Shown here piece by piece: positions 7,438 to 16,112 of a stretch of DNA of 40,219 nt; the stretch's first letter is position 1, and the number at the start of each line of letters is the position of its first letter. The position numbers were made by a program, and so were the translations under genes. The stretch is from an uncultured Microbacterium sp. (GTDB taxonomy: Bacteria; Actinomycetota; Actinomycetes; Actinomycetales; Microbacteriaceae): NCBI GenBank assembly GCA_947647645.1, contig CANSLE010000001.1, positions 1 through 40,219 of the forward strand, written 5' to 3'. The notes under the pieces were generated by a model. It was not told the origin of the DNA. It ran no database searches and saw only the letters and a program-made list of their open reading frames with translations.

Positions 7438-8436
7438 TCAGTGGCCTTTTCGGGCGTAGAACTCTTCGACGCCGTCCTTGGCCCCGCTCCACCAGGCCTC
7501 GTTCTCGACATACCACTCTATGGTCGCCGCCAACCCGGTCTCGAAGTCGTCATAGACCGGGCTCCAGCCCAGCTCGGTGCGCAGTTTCGTCGAGTCGATG
7601 GCATAACGCAGGTCGTGTCCAGATCTGTCGGCCACGTGGTCGTAGGCGTCCGCCGGCTGCCCCATGAGAGTCAGGATGAGTTCCACCACCGACTTGTTGT
7701 CCTTTTCGCCATCGGCGCCGATCAGATAAGTCTCTCCGATTCGGCCGCGCTCGATGATCGTGAGGACGGCGCGCGAGTGGTCATCGGCGTGGATCCAGTC
7801 GCGAACATTCGTGCCCGAGCCATACAGCTTCGGGCGGATGCCGCGCACCACGTTGGTGATCTGCCTAGGGATGAATTTCTCAACGTGTTGGTACGGGCCG
7901 TAGTTGTTGCTGCAGTTGGAGATCGTCGCCTGGACGCCGAACGAGCGCACCCACGCTCGCACGAGCATGTCGGATGCTGCCTTCGTCGACGAGTACGGCG
8001 ACGAAGGGTTGTACGCCGTGCTCTCGGTGAAGCGGGCGGGGTCGTCGAGCTCCAAGTCGCCATATACCTCGTCTGTCGACACATGGTGCAGTCGAGTGCC
8101 GTGGCGGCGAGCGGCTTCGAGGATTGTGTAGGTGCCGATGATGTTCGTGTCGAGGAACGGGCGAGGATTGTCGAGACTGTTGTCATTGTGTGACTCCGCA
8201 GCGAAGTGCACCACGACGTCCGCGTCTGCGATGAGACCGTCCATGAGGGCAGCATCCGCGATGTCGCCGACGACGAGGCTGACTCGGTCTTCAGGTAGGG
8301 ACGCCAGCGATGCCCGGTTGCCCGCGTAGGTGAGTTTGTCGGCCACCACCACGTGGTCGTCCGTGTGGCGCACCACATGGTGCACGAAGTTCGAACCGAT
8401 GAAGCCGGCGCCGCCGGTCACGAGCAGATTCCTCAC
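7438..8436 (-). CDS. rmlB: dTDP-glucose 4,6-dehydratase
   Basis: 332 residues from a GTG start. An extended short-chain dehydrogenase: NAD-binding GGAGFIG at 8-14, the dehydratase triad STDEVYGDL with T121, D122, E123, and YSSTK with Y148 and K152. NNYGPYQHVEKFIPR and GSGTNVRDWIHADDHS are standard RmlB signatures. It converts dTDP-glucose to dTDP-4-keto-6-deoxyglucose, the second step to dTDP-rhamnose. Coupled to rmlCD downstream (2-nt gap) and divergent from rmlA. A TACTCT hexamer ends 6 nt before the GTG, so the transcript may be leaderless. Confidence 0.93.
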   Translation of the reverse strand: MRNLLVTGGAGFIGSNFVHHVVRHTDDHVVVADKLTYAGNRASLASLPEDRVSLVVGDIADAALMDGLIADADVVVHFAAESHNDNSLDNPRPFLDTNIIGTYTILEAARRHGTRLHHVSTDEVYGDLELDDPARFTESTAYNPSSPYSSTKAASDMLVRAWVRSFGVQATISNCSNNYGPYQHVEKFIPRQITNVVRGIRPKLYGSGTNVRDWIHADDHSRAVLTIIERGRIGETYLIGADGEKDNKSVVELILTLMGQPADAYDHVADRSGHDLRYAIDSTKLRTELGWSPVYDDFETGLAATIEWYVENEAWWSGAKDGVEEFYARKGH

Positions 8437-8442
8437 CGCTCC

Positions 8443-8448
8443 AGAGTA
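8443..8448 (-). promoter_or_regulatory. Candidate -10 element TACTCT for rmlB
   Basis: Read on the minus strand, TACTCT is followed by ggagcg and the GTG start, a 6-nt gap that implies a leaderless mRNA. No clear -35 box. Confidence 0.45.
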
Positions 8449-8468
8449 GCCTCCGTACCGTCGGAGTT

Positions 8469-8496
8469 TTGATCGCCGCTGAAGGTGAGGGACACT
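8469..8496 (+). promoter_or_regulatory. Possible rmlA promoter (TTGATC - 16 nt - GACACT)
   Basis: TTGATC at 8469-8474 and GACACT at 8491-8496 are 16 nt apart, and the ATG follows 6 nt later. AAGGTGAGG at 8482-8490 could instead act as a ribosome binding site for the ATG at 8503, so the reading is uncertain. Confidence 0.3.
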
Positions 8497-8502
8497 GGAT
8501 CA

Positions 8503-9384
8503 ATGCGCGGCATCATCCTGGCCGGCGGCACTGGTTCCCGCCTCCACCCGATCACTTTGGGTGTTTCGAAGCAGTTGGTCCCGGTCTACGACAAACCGAT
8601 GATCTACTATCCGCTGTCGACCCTCATCCTCGCCGGGATCCGTGACATCCTCATCATCACGACGCCCTATGACTCCGATCATTTCCGCCGACTTCTCGGT
8701 GACGGGACGGCCTTCGGCGTCTCCATAACTTATGCCCAGCAGCCGTCGCCCGACGGGCTGGCGCAGGCGTTTGTCATCGGTGCCGATCACATCGGCGACG
8801 ATTCTGTCGCGTTGGTACTCGGAGACAACATTTTTTACGGGCAGGGCATGGGCACGCGTCTTCGCCAGTACGACGACCCCGCCGGTGGGGTGATCTTCGG
8901 CTACTGGGTGAGCGAGCCCTCAGCGTACGGCGTCGTGGAGTTCGACGGCGGCGGAAATGTGGTCTCCCTAGAGGAGAAGCCCGCCGCGCCAAAGAGCAAT
9001 TACGCCGTTCCTGGTCTCTATTTCTATGACAACGATGTCATCGATATCGCGAAGGCTCTTGCACCCTCGCCTCGCGGAGAGCTCGAGATCACCGATATCA
9101 ACCGCGAGTACCTCCGCCGCGGAACCCTGCGCGTCGAGGTTCTTCCCCGCGGCACGGCCTGGCTTGACACGGGAACCTTCGACTCGCTGAGTGAGGCGAC
9201 GGAATTCGTCCGCACCGTCGAGAAGCGCCAGGGGCTGTCGATCGGATGCCCAGAGGAGGTCGCCTGGCGGATGGGGTTCTTGAGCGATGATGAGCTCCGC
9301 GCTCGCGCCGAAGCGCTCGCGAAGAGCGGCTACGGGGAGTATTTGCTGCGCGCGCTGGCTCAGGGATCGGGTGCGCCTCGGTGA
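8503..9384 (+). CDS. rmlA: Glucose-1-phosphate thymidylyltransferase
   Basis: 293 residues, the normal length for RmlA. The nucleotidyltransferase signature GIILAGGTGSRLHPIT opens the protein; SKQLVPVYDKPMIYYPLS, QPSPDGLAQAF, LVLGDNIFYG and EEKPAAPKSNYAVPGLYFYD are the dTTP/glucose-1-phosphate site blocks. It makes dTDP-glucose, the first step to dTDP-L-rhamnose. ATG at 8503 puts the signature at the family position; a GTG at 8485 is less likely. The stop overlaps the GTG of the next gene (GTGA at 9381-9384), coupling rhamnose supply to rhamnan assembly. Confidence 0.93.
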   Translation: MRGIILAGGTGSRLHPITLGVSKQLVPVYDKPMIYYPLSTLILAGIRDILIITTPYDSDHFRRLLGDGTAFGVSITYAQQPSPDGLAQAFVIGADHIGDDSVALVLGDNIFYGQGMGTRLRQYDDPAGGVIFGYWVSEPSAYGVVEFDGGGNVVSLEEKPAAPKSNYAVPGLYFYDNDVIDIAKALAPSPRGELEITDINREYLRRGTLRVEVLPRGTAWLDTGTFDSLSEATEFVRTVEKRQGLSIGCPEEVAWRMGFLSDDELRARAEALAKSGYGEYLLRALAQGSGAPR

Positions 9385-11255
9385 GCCGGGACAGCAGCCC
9401 CGCAGCATTTCCGCTCGATGGTCGCCGCGGGATCATCTATGCGCTGGATACGCGCCGCAGGGTGATCGATGAAGCAGCACGCTACGCGATCGATTCGCTC
9501 CGCCCGCACGCCGGTTTCATCGCACTGGTGTCTGGTCCTCTCGACGAGGATGAACGGCTGAGCATTGCGCCCCTGGTCGATCAACTCATCGAGGTCCAGG
9601 GTGTGCTGCACGGCCTCTGGGCTCACCGCGCTGCTTTGCCCCGTCTTGCCCAAGCGGCCGAGAACTTCGACGAGCTTATCCTCACCGGGGACGGGTGGTT
9701 CGGTCCCGTTTCGCGGTTCGAGCCGACCTTTGAGCGCATGGACGCACGTTTCGTCGACGTCTGGTCGCTGACCGATCGGCGCGATCTTTTCGTTCGCGGA
9801 CGCGGCGAAGGGCTCGACGGTCCCAGCACGCTTTCGCCGCTTTGGCTTGCGGTTCGCAAACGGGCGCTTGTCTCCCAGACGTGGCATCGCTTCTGGAAGG
9901 ACCTGCCTCCGCGACCGCCCGCGGATTGGCATGTGCAGGTGGTGGAGGGCGGCTTCAGCACGATGATGGCTCGGGGCGGCTTCCGACTCGCGGCCGCTTT
10001 TCCCTCGGACGGCTACCCGACGAACAACCCAGCGTTCTTCAACCCGGATCTGATGCTGCGTGACGGCGTGCCAGTCATCAACCGAGATGTATTTACTGGG
10101 TATCCGCTCTTCCTCGACCAGTTCGCGATCGTCGGGCGGCGTCTGGCCGCTCAGATGGCGGAACTCGGGTATCCTGTCGACCGGCTCTGGGCGAGCCTCG
10201 CCCGCACCGTCGCACCGAAGACGCTCAACACGAACGGGGGAATGCTGGAGGTCCTTCCGGACGTCGCTGTGAAGGAGCTGTCGGCACCGCCGCCTCGCGT
10301 CGTGGCACACGTGCATCTAGGTTCGGCGGACGGGGTCGACGAGCTTGTGCGTCGCGTCGCGTGGGTCCCCGGACTGGTGAGCCTCGCCGTCAGCGTCGAC
10401 CACGACGAACTTGAGCCGCTTGTGCGCGAAGCGTGGCGGCAGCATGTGATCGCCGACGACATCGACATCGTGTTCCGGCCCTCGGCGGGGCCGCAGACGG
10501 GAGAAGCGACACTCGTCTTCCGCCAATGGGCGGATCTACTCGCCGCCGTCGACGCCGAACTGGTCCTCAGTGTGCACAATGTCGTTCCCGCTCATACTCC
10601 GCGCAACACGCATCGATATCTGCATCGCCAACAGATCGAGAGTCTGTTGTCCACGCCGGGCTACATCCGCAATGTCCTGGCGCTGTTCGAACGCGAGCCC
10701 GGGCTGGGACTCGTGTTCCCGCCTACTCCGCACATCGGTGGGTCTTCGCTCGGCGACGGTTGGCACGGACACCGCGACGACGCGGTGCGTCTCGCTGACG
10801 ACCTCGACATCATGGTCCCACTGGACTGGGCTTCCCCGCACGGTCCCGTCGGCGGCATGTGGATTGGGCGCCCCGCGTCGCTGCGGTTGATCGCGGACAT
10901 GGTCCGCGCACAGAACACTCCTGCGGCGGTCGCTGTGGAGGCCGCCATGATGGCCCTTGCCGCCGGGGAACACGGCTTCCACACACGCACCGTGAGTACC
11001 GGTGAGCATGCCGCGCTCAGCCACGATTCCCTCGAATACACGGCCGACCATATGGCGATGACGATGTACGGCTATCCCGCCGGCTACACCTCGTTGCTCC
11101 ATCGAGCCGGACCCGTCGGCAGCGGGCGCGGGAGGGACTTCCTCCGTATGTATCTGAAGTACCGGCGGCCGCGAGTGTGGGGCGCTTTCGCGCGCGTCGG
11201 TCGCCTCGTTCGTCGTGTGCGCGGGCTCACGCCCTCCCGCATGGAGGAAAGGTAG
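9381..11255 (+). CDS. Rhamnan synthesis protein F family, first of a tandem pair
   Basis: 624 residues. The N-terminal part (GIIYALDTRRRVIDEAARYAI, FDELILTGDGWFGPV) and the C-terminal part (TPGYIRNVLALFEREPGLGL, PTPHIGG, GGMWIGRPASLRLI, SLLHRAGPVGSGRGRDFLR) match the RgpF family, which acts in making rhamnose-glucose wall polysaccharides of streptococci. It would lengthen or modify a rhamnan on a lipid carrier. It differs from its neighbour at a family motif: where the second copy has VKVHTKRTPQQ, this one has VLSVHNVVPAHT (~393-404), losing the Lys and Thr-Lys. Specificity may differ, or activity may be reduced. It begins inside rmlA's stop and ends 3 nt before the second copy. Confidence 0.8.
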   Translation: MSRDSSPAAFPLDGRRGIIYALDTRRRVIDEAARYAIDSLRPHAGFIALVSGPLDEDERLSIAPLVDQLIEVQGVLHGLWAHRAALPRLAQAAENFDELILTGDGWFGPVSRFEPTFERMDARFVDVWSLTDRRDLFVRGRGEGLDGPSTLSPLWLAVRKRALVSQTWHRFWKDLPPRPPADWHVQVVEGGFSTMMARGGFRLAAAFPSDGYPTNNPAFFNPDLMLRDGVPVINRDVFTGYPLFLDQFAIVGRRLAAQMAELGYPVDRLWASLARTVAPKTLNTNGGMLEVLPDVAVKELSAPPPRVVAHVHLGSADGVDELVRRVAWVPGLVSLAVSVDHDELEPLVREAWRQHVIADDIDIVFRPSAGPQTGEATLVFRQWADLLAAVDAELVLSVHNVVPAHTPRNTHRYLHRQQIESLLSTPGYIRNVLALFEREPGLGLVFPPTPHIGGSSLGDGWHGHRDDAVRLADDLDIMVPLDWASPHGPVGGMWIGRPASLRLIADMVRAQNTPAAVAVEAAMMALAAGEHGFHTRTVSTGEHAALSHDSLEYTADHMAMTMYGYPAGYTSLLHRAGPVGSGRGRDFLRMYLKYRRPRVWGAFARVGRLVRRVRGLTPSRMEER

Positions 11256-11258
11256 CCG

Positions 11259-13157
11259 GTGTCCGAAGCAACGACGTTCCCCGAACGCGGGAGGCGCGCC
11301 GCCGTCTACGTTCTCTACAACGCGCGCGGACTCGTCGATCAGTACGTGCTGCACGCGCTGACGGCGCTGCGTGAGCACGCCGAGTACATCGTCGTCGTCT
11401 CAAACGGCGATCTTCAGTCCGACGCTCGAGCCTCGGTGCTCGAGTGTGCGGATGAACTTATCGAGCGGGACAACTCGGGCTGGGATATCTGGGCGCAGAA
11501 AGCGGGCCTGGACGCCCTGGGCGCCCGCGTCGCCGAGTTCGACGAGGTCGTGCTGACCAACGACACCTGGTTCGGGCCCGTCGTCCCGTTCGCTCCGGTC
11601 TTGGAGCGGATGAATGCCCTCGCCGTCGACTTCTGGGGCTTCACCGACCATCCCCGTGTGGAACAGTCCGAGTCATGGACGGGCGAGGCGATCCCGTACC
11701 ACTTGCAGTCGCATTGGATCGCGGTCCGTTCCCGGATGCTGCGGTCTGACGCGTGGAGCGCCTACTGGCGAGGGTTGCCGGTCTTCCTGAACTGGACCGA
11801 AGCCGTCACCCGACACGAGGTTGTCTTCACTGAGATCTTCGAGCGGGCAGGCTTCGCGCACGCCGTCGCCTTCTCCCATGAGCTCTACGACACCGAGAAC
11901 CCGTCGGTGTTCAGCGTCGACGAGATGCTGAACGACGGGTGTCCCATCGTCAAGCGCAAGGCTCTGTCGTTCTGGCCCGTGTCGATGGATCACAACGCCG
12001 CGGTCGGGCGCTGGACGATGGAGAAGATCGAAGCTCTGGGGTACCCCTCGGACCTGATCGTCCCGGCCTTGGCACGCACCACCCCGCCGCGGGATCTGCA
12101 CAACGATCTCGGCATGCTGGAAATCCTGCCCGACATCGACGTGTCCTACGACGCCACGGCACCGCTGCGCATCGTGCTGGTCGCTCACATCTTCTACGTG
12201 GACATGACCGACGAGATCCTGGATCGAGGCGATCTCATCCCCGGCGGCTATGACCTGGTCGTCACCACGCCGGACGCGAAGAGGGCCGCCGAGATCGAGG
12301 CGATTATCGACTCTCGTCCCCCGCGCGGGGGACGCACCGAGGTACGGGTTCTGCCTTCCAACGACGGGCGAGATCAGAGCGCGTTCCTCATCGAATGCCG
12401 GGACATCATCCTCGGTGACGACTACGACGTCATCGTGAAGGTGCACACCAAGCGCACCCCCCAGCAGGGGTACGCGGTCGGACAGCACTTCAAAAGTCAG
12501 CAGCTCGACAACCTGCTCCCCACCGCGGGGTACGTTGCCAACCTCCTGGCGCTCTTCCAGCGTGACACGGGTCTCGGCCTCGTATACCCTCCGATGATCC
12601 ACATCGGTCACGGCACGCTGGGGCACGCGTGGTGGGGCAATCGCCCTCGATTCGAGCGTGAGGCGGCCGCGCTTGGCATCTCCGTGCCGATGGACGGCGT
12701 CTCGCCGCTGGCACCCTTCGGATCGATGTACGTCGCCCGCCCCGCGGCCCTGCGTCTGCTGGCCCAGCATGAGTGGCGCTACGAGGAGTTCGGCGGCGCC
12801 GACGCCTACAAGGACGGCGGGCTCGCCCATGTCCTCGAGCGGATGCCGTCATACGCCGCCGCCGAGGTGGGCTTGCATACCCGCACGGTTCTCACCGCTG
12901 AATATGCGGCGATCAGTCACACCTCGCTCGAGTTCAAGCTCGACGAGCATTCCGCCACCATTCCGGGGTCACCGCGGGAGAAGATCGCCTTGCTGCATCG
13001 AGCCGGCCCGCTGGGCACAGGCCGCCTGTGGGACTTCCTCTGGATGCACCTGCGCAGCAACCGCCCTGACCTGCTGTCACGAGCGCTGACGTTATCCCGT
13101 GCTCTGCGGGTGCCTCGGAGCATTCTGCGAAGTGTACGGCGTCGTGCCGAGGCTTAG
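11259..13157 (+). CDS. Rhamnan synthesis protein F family, second of a tandem pair
   Basis: 632 residues from GTG, with GGAGGAAAGG about 6 nt upstream. It is collinear with the preceding protein: VYVLYNARGLVDQYVLHAL, FDEVVLTNDTWFGPV, PYHLQSHWIAVRSRML, then VKVHTKRTPQQ at ~391-401, TAGYVANLLALFQRDTGLGL, MIHIGHGTLGHAWWGNRP and GSMYVARPAALRLL. The K-x-HTK motif, conserved in RgpF as I recall the family, is intact here. It probably transfers rhamnose or a side sugar to a rhamnan backbone in the cytoplasm before ABC export by the next two genes. Identity between the two copies looks moderate, so the duplication is old. Confidence 0.85.
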   Translation: MSEATTFPERGRRAAVYVLYNARGLVDQYVLHALTALREHAEYIVVVSNGDLQSDARASVLECADELIERDNSGWDIWAQKAGLDALGARVAEFDEVVLTNDTWFGPVVPFAPVLERMNALAVDFWGFTDHPRVEQSESWTGEAIPYHLQSHWIAVRSRMLRSDAWSAYWRGLPVFLNWTEAVTRHEVVFTEIFERAGFAHAVAFSHELYDTENPSVFSVDEMLNDGCPIVKRKALSFWPVSMDHNAAVGRWTMEKIEALGYPSDLIVPALARTTPPRDLHNDLGMLEILPDIDVSYDATAPLRIVLVAHIFYVDMTDEILDRGDLIPGGYDLVVTTPDAKRAAEIEAIIDSRPPRGGRTEVRVLPSNDGRDQSAFLIECRDIILGDDYDVIVKVHTKRTPQQGYAVGQHFKSQQLDNLLPTAGYVANLLALFQRDTGLGLVYPPMIHIGHGTLGHAWWGNRPRFEREAAALGISVPMDGVSPLAPFGSMYVARPAALRLLAQHEWRYEEFGGADAYKDGGLAHVLERMPSYAAAEVGLHTRTVLTAEYAAISHTSLEFKLDEHSATIPGSPREKIALLHRAGPLGTGRLWDFLWMHLRSNRPDLLSRALTLSRALRVPRSILRSVRRRAEA

Positions 13158-13168
13158 TCCGCAACAGC

Positions 13169-13174
13169 TAAAGT
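13169..13174 (+). promoter_or_regulatory. Possible -10 element TAAAGT before the ABC exporter
   Basis: TAAAGT lies about 30 nt before the permease start and would give a short leader carrying GAGG at 13186-13189. No -35 box seen. Readthrough from the rgpF-type genes is equally plausible. Confidence 0.25.
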
Positions 13175-13204
13175 GAGTTGTTCTTGAGGAAACACAGGTG
13201 AGGG

Positions 13205-14110
13205 TTGGGCAAGTCGGAGAGATTCGCGCGGATCGACGCGCTCCCGTTCGTCTCCGTTGATGCATCGGGGCGAGCCGGGCGGACGGGCAAAGTCCGCGAG
13301 ATCTTCGGGCGTCGCGACTTGCTCAAGCTGCTCGTACGTCGTGACCTCCAGGCGCGCTATCGCGACAGTTTCCTGGGCTTCCTGTGGACGGTCATTCGCC
13401 CGCTCATCCAGTTCGTCATGTACTTCGTGGTCCTGGGGCAGTTCCTGCGCGCGGCGGAGGGGATCCCGAACTTCGCGATCTATCTGTTCGCAGGTCTGAC
13501 CATCTACATGTTCTTCAACGACATGGTCGCCGGCGCGACCGGCTCGATCCTCGTCAACGGCGGGCTCGTCAAGAAGATCTACCTTCCGCGCGAGATCTTC
13601 CCCCTCGCCAGCATCGGCGGTGCGGGGTTCATGTTCCTCGTCCAGCTCGGCGTGCTCGTCGTGGCTGCACTCATCTTCCAGGCCCTCCCGGCCCCGTCCG
13701 ACATGCTCTGGTTCTTCCCGTCGCTTGCCGTGGTGCTGATCTACGGAACCGCCATCGGGCTCTTCCTCGCGGCGGTGAATGTCTACCTGCGTGACGTGCA
13801 GTACCTTACCGAGATTCTTCTGATGCTTGCGATGTGGGCGTCGCCGATCCTCTACTCCTGGCGCATGGTCAGCGATGTGATCAAGAGATTCAACCTGCCT
13901 TCGTGGTACCTCGAGGTCTACCTTGCGAATCCGATCACGATTGCTGTCATGGGCTTCCACCGGGCCTTCTGGGGGGCAGGGACCCCCGCCGACTACCCGG
14001 CGGGACTGGGGCTGCGCCTGGCCGTCGCCGGGGCGGTGGGTTGCCTCCTCCTCGGGCTTGCGCACGGCGTGTTCTCCCGGCTGCAGGGCAACTTCGCGCA
14101 GGAGCTGTGA
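13205..14110 (+). CDS. wzm: ABC-2 type polysaccharide export permease (Wzm/RgpC-like)
   Basis: 301 residues. A cytoplasmic start (FGRRDLLKLLVRRDLQARY) precedes DSFLGFLWTVIRPLIQFVMY, the entry to the first of about six membrane helices; NGGLVKKIYLPREIFPL is the coupling-helix motif of O-antigen/teichoic-acid type permeases. With the next gene it forms an exporter that moves a finished polysaccharide-lipid across the membrane. The start must be TTG at 13205 or later, because an in-frame TGA sits at 13199-13201; the ribosome binding site is weak. The stop overlaps the ATP-binding gene (TGATG). Confidence 0.88.
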   Translation: MGKSERFARIDALPFVSVDASGRAGRTGKVREIFGRRDLLKLLVRRDLQARYRDSFLGFLWTVIRPLIQFVMYFVVLGQFLRAAEGIPNFAIYLFAGLTIYMFFNDMVAGATGSILVNGGLVKKIYLPREIFPLASIGGAGFMFLVQLGVLVVAALIFQALPAPSDMLWFFPSLAVVLIYGTAIGLFLAAVNVYLRDVQYLTEILLMLAMWASPILYSWRMVSDVIKRFNLPSWYLEVYLANPITIAVMGFHRAFWGAGTPADYPAGLGLRLAVAGAVGCLLLGLAHGVFSRLQGNFAQEL

Positions 14111-15306
14111 TGACCATGACCGAAATCGCGCCCGATATCGTCGAACTCTCCGGGTTGACAAAGCAATTCCGCATCCGCCGTGACAACAGCCTGAAAGACC
14201 GCATCGTTCAGTTGGGCAATCGCAGCAACCGGCCTCGCCGAGAGGAGTTCACGGCTGTCCGAGACGTCACGCTGAGCATCTCCGCCGGAACGACTGTCGC
14301 TTTGATGGGCGCGAACGGCTCCGGCAAGAGCACGCTGCTCAAGCTGATCGGCGGGATCGTCTCGCCGACGTCCGGCACCGTGCACACGCGCGGGCGCATG
14401 GCCGCCCTCCTGGAGCTCGGCGCAGGATTTCACCCCGACCTCAGCGGCCGCGAGAACATATATCTGAACGCGTCGATCCTCGGGCTCACCAGGGCCGAGG
14501 TCGACGCTCGCTTCGACGACATCGTGGAGTTTAGCGGCATCCGCGATTTCATCGATACCGCCGTCAAGTTCTATTCGTCGGGTATGTATGTACGTTTGGC
14601 GTTCTCCGTGGCCATTCACACCGACCCGGACGTGCTACTCGTCGACGAGGTTCTCGCCGTCGGCGACGAGGCGTTCCAGCGCAAGTGCATGGATCGCATC
14701 GCGCAGTTCCGTGCGGACGGGTGCACGATCATCCTCGTGAGCCACTCCGCCCAGCAGGTCGCCGAGCTCGCCGATCGCGGCATCGTGCTTCGCGATGGGG
14801 CCGTCGTCTTCGACGGTGAGCCCGACGACGCGATCGGCGTCCTCCGCGATGTTCTCGAGGGTCGCGATGTCGGGGACGGCGACGCGGCAGACGGCCCAGT
14901 GCGACTCGGCGCCGTGGAGGTGCTCGACGAGACGGGCGTGCGCAGCACGCAGTTGCGCAGCGGGCAGCCCTTCATCGTTCGCCTGAGCGTAGCGGCCGCG
15001 ACGCCGCTTGGGCGATGGGCGGCGGGGTTCAGCATTAACACGCCCCTCGGACACATGGTCTTCGCCTCTAACAGCGACCTCATCGGGGTGCGACTGCCGA
15101 CGGTGGAGTCGTCGGCGGTCGTCGACTTCCGTGTCGAGAACCTTCACCTGGGTGCGGGCACCTACCACGTACATGCCAACGCAGTGGCGACCGATGCGGG
15201 CGGCGTCCACGGCATCGCGCACGGAGCGACCTTCACCGTGACGACCGCGCGCCCGTCGCTGGGCACGACCACCGGGGACGTCACCGTTATCGTGGATGGC
15301 GCGTGA
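14110..15306 (+). CDS. wzt: Polysaccharide ABC transporter ATP-binding protein with C-terminal domain (Wzt/RgpD-like)
   Basis: 398 residues. Walker A GANGSGKST (68-76), signature YSSGMYVRLAFSVA (~155-168), Walker B VLLVDE (175-180) followed by VLAVGD, and H-loop SHS (211-213). ELGAGFHPDLSGRENIYLN is typical of the Wzt/TagH/RgpD group. Residues ~260-398 form a beta-sandwich extension (VRLGAVEVLDETG, FRVENLHLGAGTYHVHA) like the substrate-recognition domain of Wzt proteins that read the non-reducing end of the glycan. It powers export through the permease encoded just upstream. ATG at 14110 overlaps the permease stop; the frame is open to 13834 but that part lies within the permease gene. Confidence 0.9.
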   Translation: MTMTEIAPDIVELSGLTKQFRIRRDNSLKDRIVQLGNRSNRPRREEFTAVRDVTLSISAGTTVALMGANGSGKSTLLKLIGGIVSPTSGTVHTRGRMAALLELGAGFHPDLSGRENIYLNASILGLTRAEVDARFDDIVEFSGIRDFIDTAVKFYSSGMYVRLAFSVAIHTDPDVLLVDEVLAVGDEAFQRKCMDRIAQFRADGCTIILVSHSAQQVAELADRGIVLRDGAVVFDGEPDDAIGVLRDVLEGRDVGDGDAADGPVRLGAVEVLDETGVRSTQLRSGQPFIVRLSVAAATPLGRWAAGFSINTPLGHMVFASNSDLIGVRLPTVESSAVVDFRVENLHLGAGTYHVHANAVATDAGGVHGIAHGATFTVTTARPSLGTTTGDVTVIVDGA

Positions 15307-15368
15307 GCGGCGTGAGCGGCGCGACCGCCGGGACGTCATCCGCGACGTCGAGCGCACCGGTGCGCGGC

Positions 15369-15374
15369 TAGGCT
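15369..15374 (+). promoter_or_regulatory. Candidate -10 element TAGGCT, leaderless promoter
   Basis: TAGGCT ends 9 nt before the ATG at 15384. The 77-nt gap after the ATP-binding gene gives room for a separate promoter. Confidence 0.45.
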
Positions 15375-15383
15375 GGGAGGGTT

Positions 15384-16112
15384 ATGTCGGATCTCAGCGA
15401 CCGTGTGCTCGTTATCGTTCCCGCCTGGAACGAGAGTTCCAATGTCGGCCACACCGTCAAGGAAATTCGCGGTGCCGACGTGCGTTACGACGTCGTGGTG
15501 GTCGATGACGGCTCGTCCGATTCGACGGCCGACATCGCCCGTGCCGCGGGGGCAGAAGTTCTCGTCCTTCCCTTCAACCTCGGTGTCGGGGGAGCGATGC
15601 GTACGGGCTTCACTTTCGCGCAGCGCCGCGGCTACCCACGCGCCATCCAGGTGGATGCCGATGGGCAGCACAATCCGGAGCATATCGCCGAGGTACTCCG
15701 TGGCTTGGACTCGGCCGACATCTCGATCGGTGCGCGATTCGCCGAGGTCGGCGACTACGCGGTGCGGGGCCCCCGTCGATGGGCGATGGTGTTCCTCGCC
15801 GCCGTGGTCTCGCGTGTCGCCGGCGTGCGACTGACGGACGTCACCAGCGGATTTCGCGCGGCCAACGCGCGCGCGATCGCGCAGTACGTGCGCTACTACC
15901 CGGCGGAGTACCTCGGGGACACCGTCGATTCGCTCGTCGAGGCACTGCATGCAGGACTTACGGTGACGCAGGTTCCGGTGGCGATGCGCCCGCGCATGCA
16001 CGGCAAGCCGAGTCAGAACGTGCTCGGCGCGACGATCTACCTCGTCAGGTCGGTCTTCGCTATCTCGCTGGCGCTGATGCGCGGAGCACTGCGGAGGAGG
16101 CCTCGCGCATGA
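15384..16112 (+). CDS. Glycosyltransferase family 2, polyprenyl-phosphate sugar synthase type (DPM1-like)
   Basis: 242 residues. VLVIVPAWNESSNVGHTV, VVVDDGSSDST (DDGS 41-44), LGVGGAMRTGF, QVDADGQHNPEH (DAD 91-93) and DVTSGFRAANARAI are hallmarks of the DPM1/GtrB group, which makes polyprenyl-phosphate-linked sugars. It lacks the C-terminal membrane helices of GtrB. The next gene, a DUF2304 membrane protein coupled by ATGA, probably supplies the membrane anchor, a pairing common in Gram-positive glycan loci. The lipid-linked sugar would be used outside the membrane to decorate a polymer. Which sugar is not readable. Confidence 0.87.
   Translation: MSDLSDRVLVIVPAWNESSNVGHTVKEIRGADVRYDVVVVDDGSSDSTADIARAAGAEVLVLPFNLGVGGAMRTGFTFAQRRGYPRAIQVDADGQHNPEHIAEVLRGLDSADISIGARFAEVGDYAVRGPRRWAMVFLAAVVSRVAGVRLTDVTSGFRAANARAIAQYVRYYPAEYLGDTVDSLVEALHAGLTVTQVPVAMRPRMHGKPSQNVLGATIYLVRSVFAISLALMRGALRRRPRA

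Noticed and set aside
9360..10316. Long minus-strand open frame opposite the first RgpF gene
   Set aside because: High-GC antisense shadow with Arg/His/Glu-rich content and no domain.
13834..14109. N-terminal extension of the ABC ATP-binding protein
   Set aside because: It lies within the permease gene in another frame; the ATG at 14110 is coupled to the permease stop.
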